Positions 7,930-16,471 of a DNA stretch of 64,000 nucleotides are shown in pieces. Source of the stretch: CAVRUZ01 sp963724495 (GTDB lineage Bacteria > Actinomycetota > Actinomycetes > Propionibacteriales > DAIQRJ01). The stretch covers positions 150,187 to 214,186 of the forward strand of contig CAVRUZ010000003.1 in NCBI GenBank assembly GCA_963724495.1, read 5' to 3'. How positions within the stretch are numbered: position 1 is the first letter of the stretch; every line of letters begins with the position of its first letter. The notes beneath the pieces are model-generated. The model ran no database searches, was not told the origin of the DNA, and saw only the letters and a program-made list of their open reading frames with translations. Both the position numbers and the translations under genes were made by a program.

Positions 7930-8667
7930 GTGTCTGGCCAGGGATCAGCTGAGGTCGTCGTGGTGATTCCGGCCCGCGACGAGGCCCGCATGATCGGCTC
8001 GACGGTCCGGGCGGCCAGGACGATCACCGGGGTGTCGCGTGTCCTGGTCTGCGACGACGGTTCCACCGACGCGACGAGGGAGCGGGCGCACGCAGCGGGC
8101 GCTGCCGTAGCGGCCCATCCCAGCTCCCGCGGCAAGGCCGCCGCGATGATGACCGGCGTCGCCACGCTGCGCCACCGGGGCATGCCCTTCGACGCGATCC
8201 TGTTCATCGACGCCGACCTGGGCGAAACGGCTGCGCTGGCGGCCGCGTTGGTCGCCCCGGTGCTGTCGGGGGCAGCCGACCTGACGATCGCAGTCCCGCC
8301 GCCTGCGGGACCGTCTGCCGGTGGCTTCGGCCTGGTCAAGGGGCTGGCCGGCCGGGGAATCCACACGGCGACCGGCCTGTCGATGCGGGCACCGCTGTCC
8401 GGGCAGCGCTGCATCAGCGCGGCCGCGCTGGCTGCGGCCGAGCCGCTTGCATCCGGGTGGGGTGTCGAGGTGGCGATGACCATCGACGTCGCCAGCGCAG
8501 GCCTGCTCGTGCTGGAAGTCGACGTGCCGTTCACGCACCGGGTGACCGGCCGCAACCTCAAGGCCCAGCTGCACCGGGCGGCGCAGCTGCGCGACGTCGC
8601 GCGAGCACTCGGCTCCCGCGGGGTGGTGCCAGGGGTGGCCCGGGTCGCCCTGCCTGGGCGCAGATGA
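7930..8667 (+). CDS. Family 2 glycosyltransferase
   Basis: A 245-aa GT-A fold glycosyltransferase of family 2. Visible motifs are the N-terminal VVVIPARDE (residues 10-18), the nucleotide-binding CDDGSTD (41-47), and the metal-binding DAD of FIDADLG (Asp94, Asp96). A later LSGQRCISAAALAA loop is probably the acceptor side. No membrane helix is present. The GTG start follows a TAGCCT -10 box by six bases, so it looks leaderless. The stop overlaps the start of the downstream mannosyltransferase by four bases, which suggests the two act in one lipoglycan or polyprenol-glycan pathway. Donor sugar not predictable. Confidence 0.85.
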   Translation: MSGQGSAEVVVVIPARDEARMIGSTVRAARTITGVSRVLVCDDGSTDATRERAHAAGAAVAAHPSSRGKAAAMMTGVATLRHRGMPFDAILFIDADLGETAALAAALVAPVLSGAADLTIAVPPPAGPSAGGFGLVKGLAGRGIHTATGLSMRAPLSGQRCISAAALAAAEPLASGWGVEVAMTIDVASAGLLVLEVDVPFTHRVTGRNLKAQLHRAAQLRDVARALGSRGVVPGVARVALPGRR

Positions 8668-10301
8668 CCGGCGACACCTGGTTCGACCGAGCCGCCACCC
8701 GTGCCGGCCGCGCTGCGGGTCGACTGCGCTTTCTGGCCGGGGAGAACCTGTCGACGCCGGTGCTCGCCCGCGGCTCGATCGTCTGTCTCTGCTCGGCCTT
8801 CGCCCTCATCCTGGTCACCGGCCTGCTCGGCCCGAGCGCAACCCAGCCGCCCACCGGAGACCAGCATGGCCTGTGGCCGTCGTACTTCTTCGCCGCCGAC
8901 CCGTCTGGATGGCTCGTCTGCGGGCTGATCCTGCTCCTGTGCATAGCCGGTGCCTACGGCGTGCAGTTCGGCCTGCTCGCGCTGCGCCGCGGCTGGCGCC
9001 CGAACCTGAGGCGCCTGCTGGTGCTGGGAGTGGTGGCACCGTTCGCCGTCTCGCTCGTGCCGCCGATGGGCTCGTCCGACATCACCATGTACGCGGCGTA
9101 CGGGCGCATCGCGGAGCACTACGGCAAGGACGTGTACTCGGTCACTCCGGAGGAGATAAGCCGGTTCGGCTACGACCCGGTCACCTCGATCACCGAACGC
9201 CCGTGGAGCAACACCCCGTCGGTCTACGGGCCGATCGAGACATGGCGCGAGCAGTTCGCGTCGTGGATAGGCGGGGAGTCCGCGCACGTCACCGTGTGGA
9301 TCCTGCAGGTGACCAACGCGCTGGCGTTCGTCCTGGCCGGCCTGGCCGCCCTGATCCTGGCGGGCCGCGACCCCACCATGCGGGCCCGGGCGATCCTGCT
9401 CGTACTGGCCAACCCGGTGCTTGTCTGGGCGGCTGTCGGCGGCGGGCACAACGACGCCGTTGCCGCGATGTTCGGGGTGATGGCGCTCGTGGCGCTTCGA
9501 CGCTCACCTATCGCAGCCGGTGTCCTGCTGGGCTGTGCCGGAGCGGTGAAGCTGTCGATCGGCCTGTATGGCATTGCCTTCCTCTTCGCTCTTCGCCGCA
9601 GCAAGCGCGGTCTCGTCGAACTCTGCGCCGCCACCGGCCTCACGATGGGTGGCCTCTACCTGACGACGTCCCCGCACGTCTTCGACCAGGTGCTGACCGC
9701 GACCAAGTACATGTCCACGGGTACCTGGGCGAAGATGCTGTACGCGCCGCTGAGTCTGGTGTTCTCGGACTCGGTGTCCCGGCGGATCCTCTCGATCCTC
9801 GCCTGGGTGGTGCTGGTCGTGGTGGTCAGCATGCTGATGCGGGTGATGCCGAGGTCCATCGCCGAGCGCGATGACGGCGCCGCTGAGACTTCCACCCACA
9901 ACGGCGTGGCCGTCCAGGCCGACGCGCTGCGGCTCGCGACGGCCATCACGGTCGTCTGGCTGCTGGCCGCGTTGTACAGCCTGCCCTGGTACGACGTCGT
10001 CACCTGGCTGCCGCTTGCCGGCCTGATGGCGAGCCGGCTCGACGGGGTCATGGTGATCCGGACGGCAGCGATGGCGATCGCCTACATCCCAGGTCGCGAC
10101 ACCGACATCTCGCCGACGTTGCAGTGGATCACCGACCGGATGCGCGACTCGGTCGTGCCGGTCATCCAGGCCGTCCTGTTACTGAGCCTGGTCGCCTGGG
10201 CCCGGCAGGGTGGCGCGCCATGGCCGTGGCAGATGATCCGCGAGCGCCGCCTGCGGCGGGCCGGGCAGGAGTCGGGGAAGGCCGAGGTCTCAGCCGGCTG
10301 A
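8664..10301 (+). CDS. MptB-like polyprenol-phosphomannose mannosyltransferase (GT-C)
   Basis: A polytopic 545-aa GT-C enzyme with about a dozen hydrophobic segments. The loop after the third helix carries PPMGSSDITMYAAYGRIA (Asp139), the acidic first-loop motif typical of polyprenol-phosphate-sugar-dependent transferases of the MptA/MptB group, which elongate alpha-1,6-mannan in lipomannan or lipoarabinomannan. The AVGGGHNDAVAAM and CAGAVKLSIGLYG segments are also family-like. It acts in the membrane with the active site outside. Translation is coupled to the upstream family 2 transferase by an ATGA overlap. Exact linkage made is inferred only. Confidence 0.82.
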   Translation: MTGDTWFDRAATRAGRAAGRLRFLAGENLSTPVLARGSIVCLCSAFALILVTGLLGPSATQPPTGDQHGLWPSYFFAADPSGWLVCGLILLLCIAGAYGVQFGLLALRRGWRPNLRRLLVLGVVAPFAVSLVPPMGSSDITMYAAYGRIAEHYGKDVYSVTPEEISRFGYDPVTSITERPWSNTPSVYGPIETWREQFASWIGGESAHVTVWILQVTNALAFVLAGLAALILAGRDPTMRARAILLVLANPVLVWAAVGGGHNDAVAAMFGVMALVALRRSPIAAGVLLGCAGAVKLSIGLYGIAFLFALRRSKRGLVELCAATGLTMGGLYLTTSPHVFDQVLTATKYMSTGTWAKMLYAPLSLVFSDSVSRRILSILAWVVLVVVVSMLMRVMPRSIAERDDGAAETSTHNGVAVQADALRLATAITVVWLLAALYSLPWYDVVTWLPLAGLMASRLDGVMVIRTAAMAIAYIPGRDTDISPTLQWITDRMRDSVVPVIQAVLLLSLVAWARQGGAPWPWQMIRERRLRRAGQESGKAEVSAG

Positions 10302-12451
10302 CCGCCGTGGATCGCGGTGTGGTCTGAGCGCGACGGCGGCCAGCAGGATCGGCAGGAGCGCAAGGGCAAAGGCGAGCCCCAGGGTCACCCCGGAGTCGTT
10401 CACCACCATGGCGATGACGCTCGACAGCAGCACGGCCCAGACTCCGTGTCTCAGTTCCGGCAGCGCGGCGTAGGTGGGGGCGAGCCGGGTGGTGACCGGG
10501 GCGAGCAGGGCACCGAGCCGCCGGGGAAGCTTCGCCGAGAGGGGTCCGGGTGCCGCCAGGAGCACACCGACGGCGAGCAGCACGATCGCGACGACTACGG
10601 CTACCACTGGCGAGCCCACCGCATGCAGGTTGTCGTCGACCTTCCGCGCAAGGACCGCACCGCCGTCGCCGTGGGTCACATCCGCGACGAACCGGCCGAG
10701 GTGCGTGCGGTCACCGGCGCGGCCGCAGGTAGTCGGCGGCCGCCGCAACCGTCACCACCGCCAGCCCGGAGGCGACCACGAGCAGCAGCCGCGACGGTCG
10801 GAGGCGGACGCCGCCCACGAGCATCGCGAGCAGGAGCACGCCCGGGAGGAGCGAGAGCATCCCGCCGACGTCGGCGCCGGCCGAGGGCATTCCGTCGATC
10901 GCCACCGCACCCAGTCCGATGAGCAGCACCAGCCGGACGGCCAGCGTGCGCTGGTTCCGCACCAGTCGGGCGACGCCGGCGGCGGCCATCAGGGCGGCGG
11001 CGGCGAACAGTCCGAAGGTGAGGTTGCGCATGCCGTAGAAGCGGCCGCCGAGGAGGGGGTTGTTGCCGAACGGGGTGGCCTGCTGCAGGTAGCCACCGCT
11101 CAGCGTGTCCAGGCCGAGGATCACCACGATCAGCATTCCCAGCACGACCACCGCCGACGCCGCGGGTTGCCGGTGCCCGCGGCCGAGCCAGATCACGACG
11201 CCTGCGGTCCCGATCGCGGCGATCACCAAAGTGGTGACGGTCAACTGCACGCCGACCGGGACGAACTCCACGAGCGGCACGATCGCCGTGAGGTAGGTCG
11301 CCAGCGGTGTGAGCGCGACGACGGCGGCCGCGGCCATCGCCAGTCCACGGGCCACCGCGTGTGAGTGGCCGAGGCGCAGCCGCCGGATCTCGACGACGAT
11401 CACCGCGAGGGCAGCCAGCACCGAGATGCCCACGGCGACCCACCCGGCTACGACACCGGAGACCGCCCGGTCGTTGGTCTCGCGCATCTCGGCGATGGCG
11501 GAGTCGGCGGCACTACCCCCGGCGGGCCTGCGCTGTCCGTCGACGACGATCGATCCCACTGCGTCGGCCGGGACGGCGATGCCGGCAGCGGTCAGCAGCG
11601 TCGGCGTCAGATCGGTGATCTGGGCCATCCCCCGCCAGCGGGTCGAGGCCGAGGTCAGCCAGCTCGGGGTGGTGGCGATCCCCTCGCCGTGCCGATAGTG
11701 CTCCAGCACCTGCAGTTGCGGCCCGCCGTCGCCCGCCGCGCCGGCCCAGGTCGCGAGGCCGGCCAGGTACACGTCGGTGGTCGTGTCGTCGGTCGCGAGC
11801 ATCTGGTTGAGGCCGACGGCGCCCCGCTCCAGGTCATCGGCGGCGATCAGGGTGACCGCGCAGTCGGCTGGCAGCAGGCCGGGCAACGTCGGCAGGTAGA
11901 CCGGAACCTCGCCGCCGGAGTCGGCTGCGCCTGCGGCTGCGGCAGGACCGATCGCGCACATCTGCCGGCCGGCTGCCTTGACCGCTTCGCCGAGGAGTCC
12001 CGGCTGCGCGTCGTAGCCGAGATCCTGCTGCCGCGCGACGAGTCCGCTCCCAGCCGGTCACGGTGGCGGACCCGGCCGACGCGGTCACCGCGGCGGGCAG
12101 GCAGTCGGCCGTGCTGCGCCGGCCGGCCGAGATCGTCAGCCAGGCATCGGGGACGCACGACGCGGCGGTGGCGGTCCGCGGCGACAGCGATGCCACCCCG
12201 CCGAGTGCGGCGTTGCCGAACAGGGTGGGCGTGCCCACCCGGTCGACGGCCGCCCAGGAGGAGCCGAAGCCGCCGACGAGCACGACCCGTCCGCTGGGTG
12301 GTGCGGGGTCCTGCGCATCCGTGGCGCCGAGGGTGATCGAGGCGCCGAACAACACGGCCAGCTCCAGGACGAGCAGCAGCGCGGTGACGATGGCGTCCGG
12401 AATCCGGCGCCGGTTCGGCGGCGCCGGCTCGGAGTTCGTCGGTTGCGTCAT
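10290..12451 (-). CDS. Membrane phosphatase/sulfatase-superfamily-like protein (frameshifted)
   Basis: One gene of about 720 codons read in three frames: 12451 to about 12045, about 12045 to 10722, and about 10722 to 10290. Both junctions are explained by one extra base each. The N-terminus has a transmembrane helix and VVLVGGFG...TPTLFGNAALGGVASLSPRT, resembling the alkaline phosphatase superfamily core. A second core piece is ITDLTPTLLTAAGI, and the C-terminal half holds about ten transmembrane helices. Membrane proteins of this layout occur in actinobacteria, with unproven function. The gene is convergent with the MptB-like gene and overlaps its end by 12 bases, so a role in cell-envelope glycan chemistry is plausible but inferred. 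Confidence 0.65.
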
Positions 12452-12457
12452 CGGTCG

Positions 12458-13093
12458 TCAGAGCAGCCCGGAGGTCCTGGCCACCTCGACCAGGGAGATC
12501 ACGGCGAAGATCGCGCAGACGATGGCACCGGCGAGCTTCAGCCACATGATGTCGATCCAGCGCAGCAGTGTCTTGCCGAGCAGGACTGCCAGGCCCGAGA
12601 CCACCAGCAACGCCAGCCAGGAACCGAGGAACACCGACCACGGCTCTTTGTAGCGCGCCACCAGGTTGGCCGTCAGCAGCTGCGACAGGTCACCCCACTC
12701 GGCCGCGAACAGCACGAGAAAGCTGAAGCCGATCGACCGGAGCCCGCTGTCGTTCGCGTGCTTGGCGACCTTCTCCTCGAACTCGTGCTCGGTCTCCGAC
12801 TCCTCCTGCCTGGCCTTGCGCACGTGCAGCAGCAGGATCACCGCGCCGACGCTGAACAGCGCTGCCGACACCAGGGCGACGATCCAGTGCGGGAGGAGGT
12901 TCAGCAGGCTTCCCGCTGCCACCGCCACGATGCACTGGACCAGGAAAGCGAGGCTCACTCCGATCCAGGCGTACAGCGGCCGGAAGCGGGTGGCCAGGAC
13001 CAACGTGGCAATGAAGGTCTTGTCCGGAAGTTCGACGGGAAAGATCAGGGCGAAGGACTTGGCGATCACGACTGGGTCGAAATCGATACTCAC
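12458..13093 (-). CDS. GDT1/TMEM165 (UPF0016) family cation exporter
   Basis: A 211-aa membrane protein with two repeats of three helices, each led by the family acidic motif: ELPDKT at residues 21-26 and EWGDLSQ in the second half. Bacterial and eukaryotic members export Mn2+ or Ca2+ in exchange for protons. A cytoplasmic charged linker (RKARQEESETEHEFEEK) separates the repeats, as is usual. The start is GTG at 13093; the open frame extends upstream but there it is antisense to the DAHP synthase gene. No yybP-type manganese riboswitch is visible upstream. Confidence 0.9.
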   Translation of the reverse strand: MSIDFDPVVIAKSFALIFPVELPDKTFIATLVLATRFRPLYAWIGVSLAFLVQCIVAVAAGSLLNLLPHWIVALVSAALFSVGAVILLLHVRKARQEESETEHEFEEKVAKHANDSGLRSIGFSFLVLFAAEWGDLSQLLTANLVARYKEPWSVFLGSWLALLVVSGLAVLLGKTLLRWIDIMWLKLAGAIVCAIFAVISLVEVARTSGLL

Positions 13094-13134
13094 GTAACCG
13101 CCTGTCGTTCGGGATCTGCCGTCGGATCGCGATG

Positions 13135-14265
13135 CTATCCGGGCAGGCGGGCTGACCCGGTCGGCACAGGCTGCAGGCGACGACGCGTCACCGCCTCGGC
13201 CAACCGCTCCAGGAGGGCCTCGGTCGTCTCCCACCCCATGCAGGCGTCGGTCACGCTCTGGCCGTAGGCGAGCCCTCGGGGAGCGGGTTCCTGGCGCCCG
13301 GGAACGAGGAAGCTCTCCATCATCAGGCCGCAGATACCGCGTTCCCCGTCGCCGACCGTAGTGGCGATCTCCTCGACGACGACCGCCTGCCGGACGTGGT
13401 CCTTGCCGGAGTTGCCATGGCTCGCGTCGAGTACGACCCGGCGCGGCCGGCCGGCGCTCTCGATCAGATCCAGGGCGGCGACGAGCTCGCCGTCGCGGTA
13501 GTTCGGCCCGCTGCGGCTGCCACGCAGCACCACATGACAGTCCGGGTTGCCGGTGGTGCTGACCAGCGACGCGCGACCGTGCAGGTCGATGCCGAAGAAG
13601 GCCTGAGCGGCACCGGCCGCCGTGCAGCCGTCGATCGCCACCTGGACGTCGCCGTCGGTGGCGTTCTTGAATCCGATCGGCATCGACAGGCCCGACGCCA
13701 GCTGCCGGTGGACCTGGCTCTCGGGTGTGCGCGCGCCGATCGCTCCCCAGCTCACCGCGTCGGCGATGTACTGCGGGCTCGTCGGTTCGAGGAACTCCCC
13801 GGCAGCGGGCAGGCCGGTCGCGAGCACGTCGAGCAACACGGTCCGCGCGACCCGTAGTCCGCGGGCGACGTCGTAGCTGCCGTCCATGCCGGGATCGTTG
13901 ATCAGGCCCTTCCACCCGACCGTGGTGCGCGGCTTCTCGAAGTACACGCGCATCACCACCTCGAGCGTGTCGCCGTAGGCCTGGCGCAGAGGTGCGAGCC
14001 GATGGGCGTAGTCGAGCGCGGCGGCGGGGTCGTGGACCGAACAGGGGCCGACGACCACGAGCAGCCGGTCGTCGTCGCCACGCACGATCGCGGCGGCGGC
14101 CTGGCGGGACGTCTCCACGAGCGTGGCCGACGACCTCGGCAACGGGAGTTCGTCCTGAAGTTCGGCCGGCGTGACAAGGGGAACGATCGAGCGGACCCGC
14201 AGGTCGGCCGTCGGTGTCGCCGGTTGCCCGGTGACGAGGGTGGTTCGCGGTGCTGGGCTGTTCAT
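13135..14265 (-). CDS. aroG: 3-deoxy-7-phosphoheptulonate (DAHP) synthase, class I
   Basis: Catalyses condensation of phosphoenolpyruvate and erythrose 4-phosphate, the first step of the shikimate pathway. At 376 aa it matches AroF/G/H length. Signature segments are VVGPCSVHDP, MRVYFEKPRTTVGWKG, SWGAIGARTPESQVHR, PIGFKNATDG and DASHGNSGKD, which carry the PEP- and metal-binding residues. ATG 14265 is preceded by GAGGATGAG. A leader peptide with Phe-Tyr-Trp codons and a terminator hairpin lie 64-184 bases upstream (14329-14449), so transcription is very probably controlled by ribosome-mediated attenuation in response to charged aromatic tRNAs. Confidence 0.95.
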   Translation of the reverse strand: MNSPAPRTTLVTGQPATPTADLRVRSIVPLVTPAELQDELPLPRSSATLVETSRQAAAAIVRGDDDRLLVVVGPCSVHDPAAALDYAHRLAPLRQAYGDTLEVVMRVYFEKPRTTVGWKGLINDPGMDGSYDVARGLRVARTVLLDVLATGLPAAGEFLEPTSPQYIADAVSWGAIGARTPESQVHRQLASGLSMPIGFKNATDGDVQVAIDGCTAAGAAQAFFGIDLHGRASLVSTTGNPDCHVVLRGSRSGPNYRDGELVAALDLIESAGRPRRVVLDASHGNSGKDHVRQAVVVEEIATTVGDGERGICGLMMESFLVPGRQEPAPRGLAYGQSVTDACMGWETTEALLERLAEAVTRRRLQPVPTGSARLPG

Positions 14266-14317
14266 GGTCGGCTCATCCTCGAAGTGTGGTGGCGAGCCGC
14301 CGGTCGCGAGCCCGCCA

Positions 14318-14352
14318 GGAAAGCGAAAGGCGCGGACCCGAAGGTCCACGCC
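14318..14352 (-). terminator. Attenuator terminator upstream of DAHP synthase
   Basis: On the - strand, GGCGTGGACC (14352-14343), a TTCG tetraloop, and GGTCCGCGCC (14338-14329) form a 10-bp hairpin (nine Watson-Crick pairs plus one G-U wobble), followed by TTTCGCTTTCC. It lies between the leader peptide stop and the DAHP synthase start. Just upstream, TGCCAGCAC (14362-14354) is the exact complement of GTGCTGGCA inside the leader ORF (14419-14411), giving an alternative pairing that leader translation could control. Confidence 0.75.
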
Positions 14353-14386
14353 TGTGCTGGCAGCTCGCGTCTTGCGCGTCGGCAGG

Positions 14387-14449
14387 TCAAATGGCGCCGA
14401 CGGCCGGCGATGCCAGCACGTGACGCCAATAAAACTCGCGGATCCGCAT
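14387..14449 (-). CDS. Aromatic amino acid leader peptide (Phe-Tyr-Trp attenuator)
   Basis: A 20-codon ORF starting at ATG 14449 and ending TGA at 14387, with Phe, Tyr and Trp as codons 6-8 (TTT TAT TGG). The first two codons are AT-rich forms that are rare in this GC-rich window, as expected for a sensing codon run. A ribosome stalled there would cover or free GTGCTGGCA (codons 11-13), which pairs perfectly with a segment just before the terminator. A TAAGGT -10 box ends six bases before the ATG, so the leader ORF is probably at the very 5' end of the transcript. The three codons are the three end products of the pathway that DAHP synthase begins. Confidence 0.85.
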   Translation of the reverse strand: MRIREFYWRHVLASPAVGAI

Positions 14450-14455
14450 GCCGCG

Positions 14456-14486
14456 ACCTTAGCGCGGGTGCAGGCCGGCGGTGCAA
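14456..14486 (-). promoter_or_regulatory. Promoter of the DAHP synthase leader transcript
   Basis: On the - strand TTGCAC (14486-14481) and TAAGGT (14461-14456) are 19 bases apart. The spacing is slightly long, but the -10 box lies six bases before the leader ATG, giving a leaderless transcript like many others in this window. Confidence 0.5.
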
Positions 14487-14509
14487 CTCAGGGGTTGTCG
14501 GACCGGACG

Positions 14510-15713
14510 TCAGCGGCTCCACAGGTCGGCGGCCGCGGCGATCGCCTGGGCAGCCACCAACTTCGTCGGCAGCTCGGCTGAGGCCGCGGCCGCCGCGACG
14601 TCGTCGTGCTCAGGCATCACGTTCACGATCGCGCCATCGGCGTCGAACGCGACCTTCACGCGCACGGACGAACCCGAGGGCAGCACCACCGTCTCGGTCC
14701 GGCGATCCAGAGCAGTCTTGGCAACCTCGTGACTGCGCATCCCGATCGCCGACGTCAGCCGGAAGAGCGCCGCCTCCACGGCGGCGGCCGAGGACCGGTC
14801 GACCAGTACCGACACGGTGTGTGCGGGCCGGCCCTTCTTCATCAGGATCGGTGTGAGCCAGGCGTCGGCAGCGCCCGCCTCCATGAGCGCCGTGAGGACG
14901 CCCGGCCACAGACGGGGATCGAGATCGTCGACGTTGGTCTCGAGCACGTCCTGGGTGGAACGGGTGCCGTCACCGGCGGCGGGCGTACCGAGCACCAGCC
15001 GGAGCACGTTCGCCTTGCCCTGGAAGTCCTTGCCACCGGCGCCGTAACCCTGGCCGGTGACGCGCATGGCCGGCATCGAACCGAATCCCGTTGCCCAGCT
15101 CACGATCAGGGCAGCACCCGTCGGTGTGAGCAACTCGGTGCGGGTTCCGTCGGGCAACTCGAGGCCATGGCTGACCGCGTCGGTGCCAGCCAGGAGGCGG
15201 ACGACGGCGGGGCCCGGTACCGGCAGCACCCCGTGTGCAGACCGGATCGTGCCCGACCCCAACGCAATCGGGCCGACCGTGAGGTGGTCGAGATCGAGGG
15301 ACGCCAGCCCAGCGCACGCGCCGACTACGTCGGCGATCGCGTCGAGCGCACCTACCTCGTGGAAGTGCACGTCCTCGGCCGACGTGCCGTGCACCGCTGC
15401 CTCGGCCTGGGCGAGAACAGCGAACGTAGCTTGGGCTTTCTCCTTGATCCTGGTGGGCAGGGCCGCCCGCTCCAGGAGTGACGCGGATGTCGGACCAATG
15501 GCGGTGGTGGACGGAGTCGGTGCCGTCGACGTGCACACGAGTGGCGGCCAGACCGGCGCGGTCCACGCGCTCGGCCCGCAGCAGGACCGGCTCCGGCGTG
15601 ACCGCATCGACGGCCGCCTGCAGCAGGCCGAGGTCGACACCTGCGTCCACCAGGGTCCCGAGGAACATGTCGCCGCTGGCGCCGGACGCCGGGTCGAGCC
15701 AGCCGACGCTCAC
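14510..15713 (-). CDS. larC: LarC, nickel-pincer cofactor nickel insertion protein (frameshifted)
   Basis: LarC inserts nickel into the pyridinium bisthiocarboxylate mononucleotide made by LarB and LarE, giving the cofactor of lactate racemase and related enzymes. About 400 codons are read in two frames. The N-terminal 78 residues (GWLDPASGASGDMFLGTLVDAG and a His-rich HVDGTDSVHHRHW) are in one frame; the rest (DVHFHEVGALDAIADVVG, LLTPTGAAL, LETNVDDLDPRLW, LMKKGRPA) is in the next. The switch near 15480 fits one extra base. Programmed frameshifting is known for Lactobacillus plantarum larC, but much further downstream. The start overlaps larB by four bases. Confidence 0.88.
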
Positions 15714-16423
15714 CTCGACTCACCAGATCCGGCTCCGGCGCGGGCCTGTCCGATGGCACGGGCGATCCGGGCTGCGGCAACGCCGGCACCGAAGCCGTTG
15801 TCGATGTTGCACACGGTCACGCCTGGCGCGCAGGAGTTGAGCATCGCCAGCAGGGCTGCGATGCCGCCGAAACTGGCCCCGTATCCGACGGACGTCGGCA
15901 CTGCGATCAACGGGACACCGGTCAGCCCACCGACCACGCTCGGCAGCGCGCCCTCCATGCCGGCGATCACCACCAGGCAGTCGAGACCGGCCAGTTGGTC
16001 GGTGACGGCAAGGAGTCGGTGCAGGCCGGCAACCCCGACGTCGGTGATGCGCACCGGGCTCGACCCGTAGACGGCGATGGTGGCCGCAGCTTCGTCGGCG
16101 ACGGACTGGTCGGACGTGCCTGCGGTGACGATGCCCACCCGGCCGGCCGGCTTGGGCAGCGGCCCGATCGTGACCGTGCCAGCCACGATGACGGCGTCGG
16201 GAAATGCCGCCCGGCAGGCCGCCACTGTCTCGGCTGGAGCCCGGGTGGCGAAGACCGCACGATCGGGGTGCGCGGCAGACAGCGTCGTGAGAAGCCCAAC
16301 GGTCTGTTCCGGTGACTTGCCGGCGGCGAACACCACCTCGGGGTCGCCGGTGCGTTGCGCCCGGTCGAGATCCACCCGTGCGTAGCCGAGGTCTGCGGTC
16401 TTCTGCTGCTCGTCCTCAGGCAC
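15710..16423 (-). CDS. larB: LarB, nicotinate adenine dinucleotide carboxylase/hydrolase
   Basis: LarB carboxylates and hydrolyses nicotinic acid adenine dinucleotide in the first step of nickel-pincer nucleotide synthesis. The 237-aa protein has the PurE-like AIR-carboxylase domain with IVTAGTSDQSVADEAA, VIAGMEGALPSVVGGL and VPTSVGYGASFGGIAAL, and a C-terminal CNIDNGFGAG segment typical of LarB. The start is GTG, six bases after a TAGGCT -10 box, so it appears leaderless. It is co-transcribed with larC. Neither larE nor a LarA-type racemase is present in the window. Confidence 0.9.
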   Translation of the reverse strand: MPEDEQQKTADLGYARVDLDRAQRTGDPEVVFAAGKSPEQTVGLLTTLSAAHPDRAVFATRAPAETVAACRAAFPDAVIVAGTVTIGPLPKPAGRVGIVTAGTSDQSVADEAAATIAVYGSSPVRITDVGVAGLHRLLAVTDQLAGLDCLVVIAGMEGALPSVVGGLTGVPLIAVPTSVGYGASFGGIAALLAMLNSCAPGVTVCNIDNGFGAGVAAARIARAIGQARAGAGSGESR

Positions 16424-16471
16424 CAGGGAAGCCTATGCGGGCTGCGGCGGTGCGCCTGTCAGGGTTGGCTC

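Noticed and set aside
6540..9449. A 969-codon open frame on the - strand across arcA and the glycosyltransferase genes
   Set aside because: It is antisense or out of frame to clearly conserved genes, has arginine/proline/glycine-rich composition and no domain; it is a shadow of high-GC codon bias.
14510..15713. Programmed ribosomal frameshift in larC, as in Lactobacillus plantarum
   Set aside because: The frame change is near codon 78, not near the known site; one base insertion explains it, as in a dozen other genes here.
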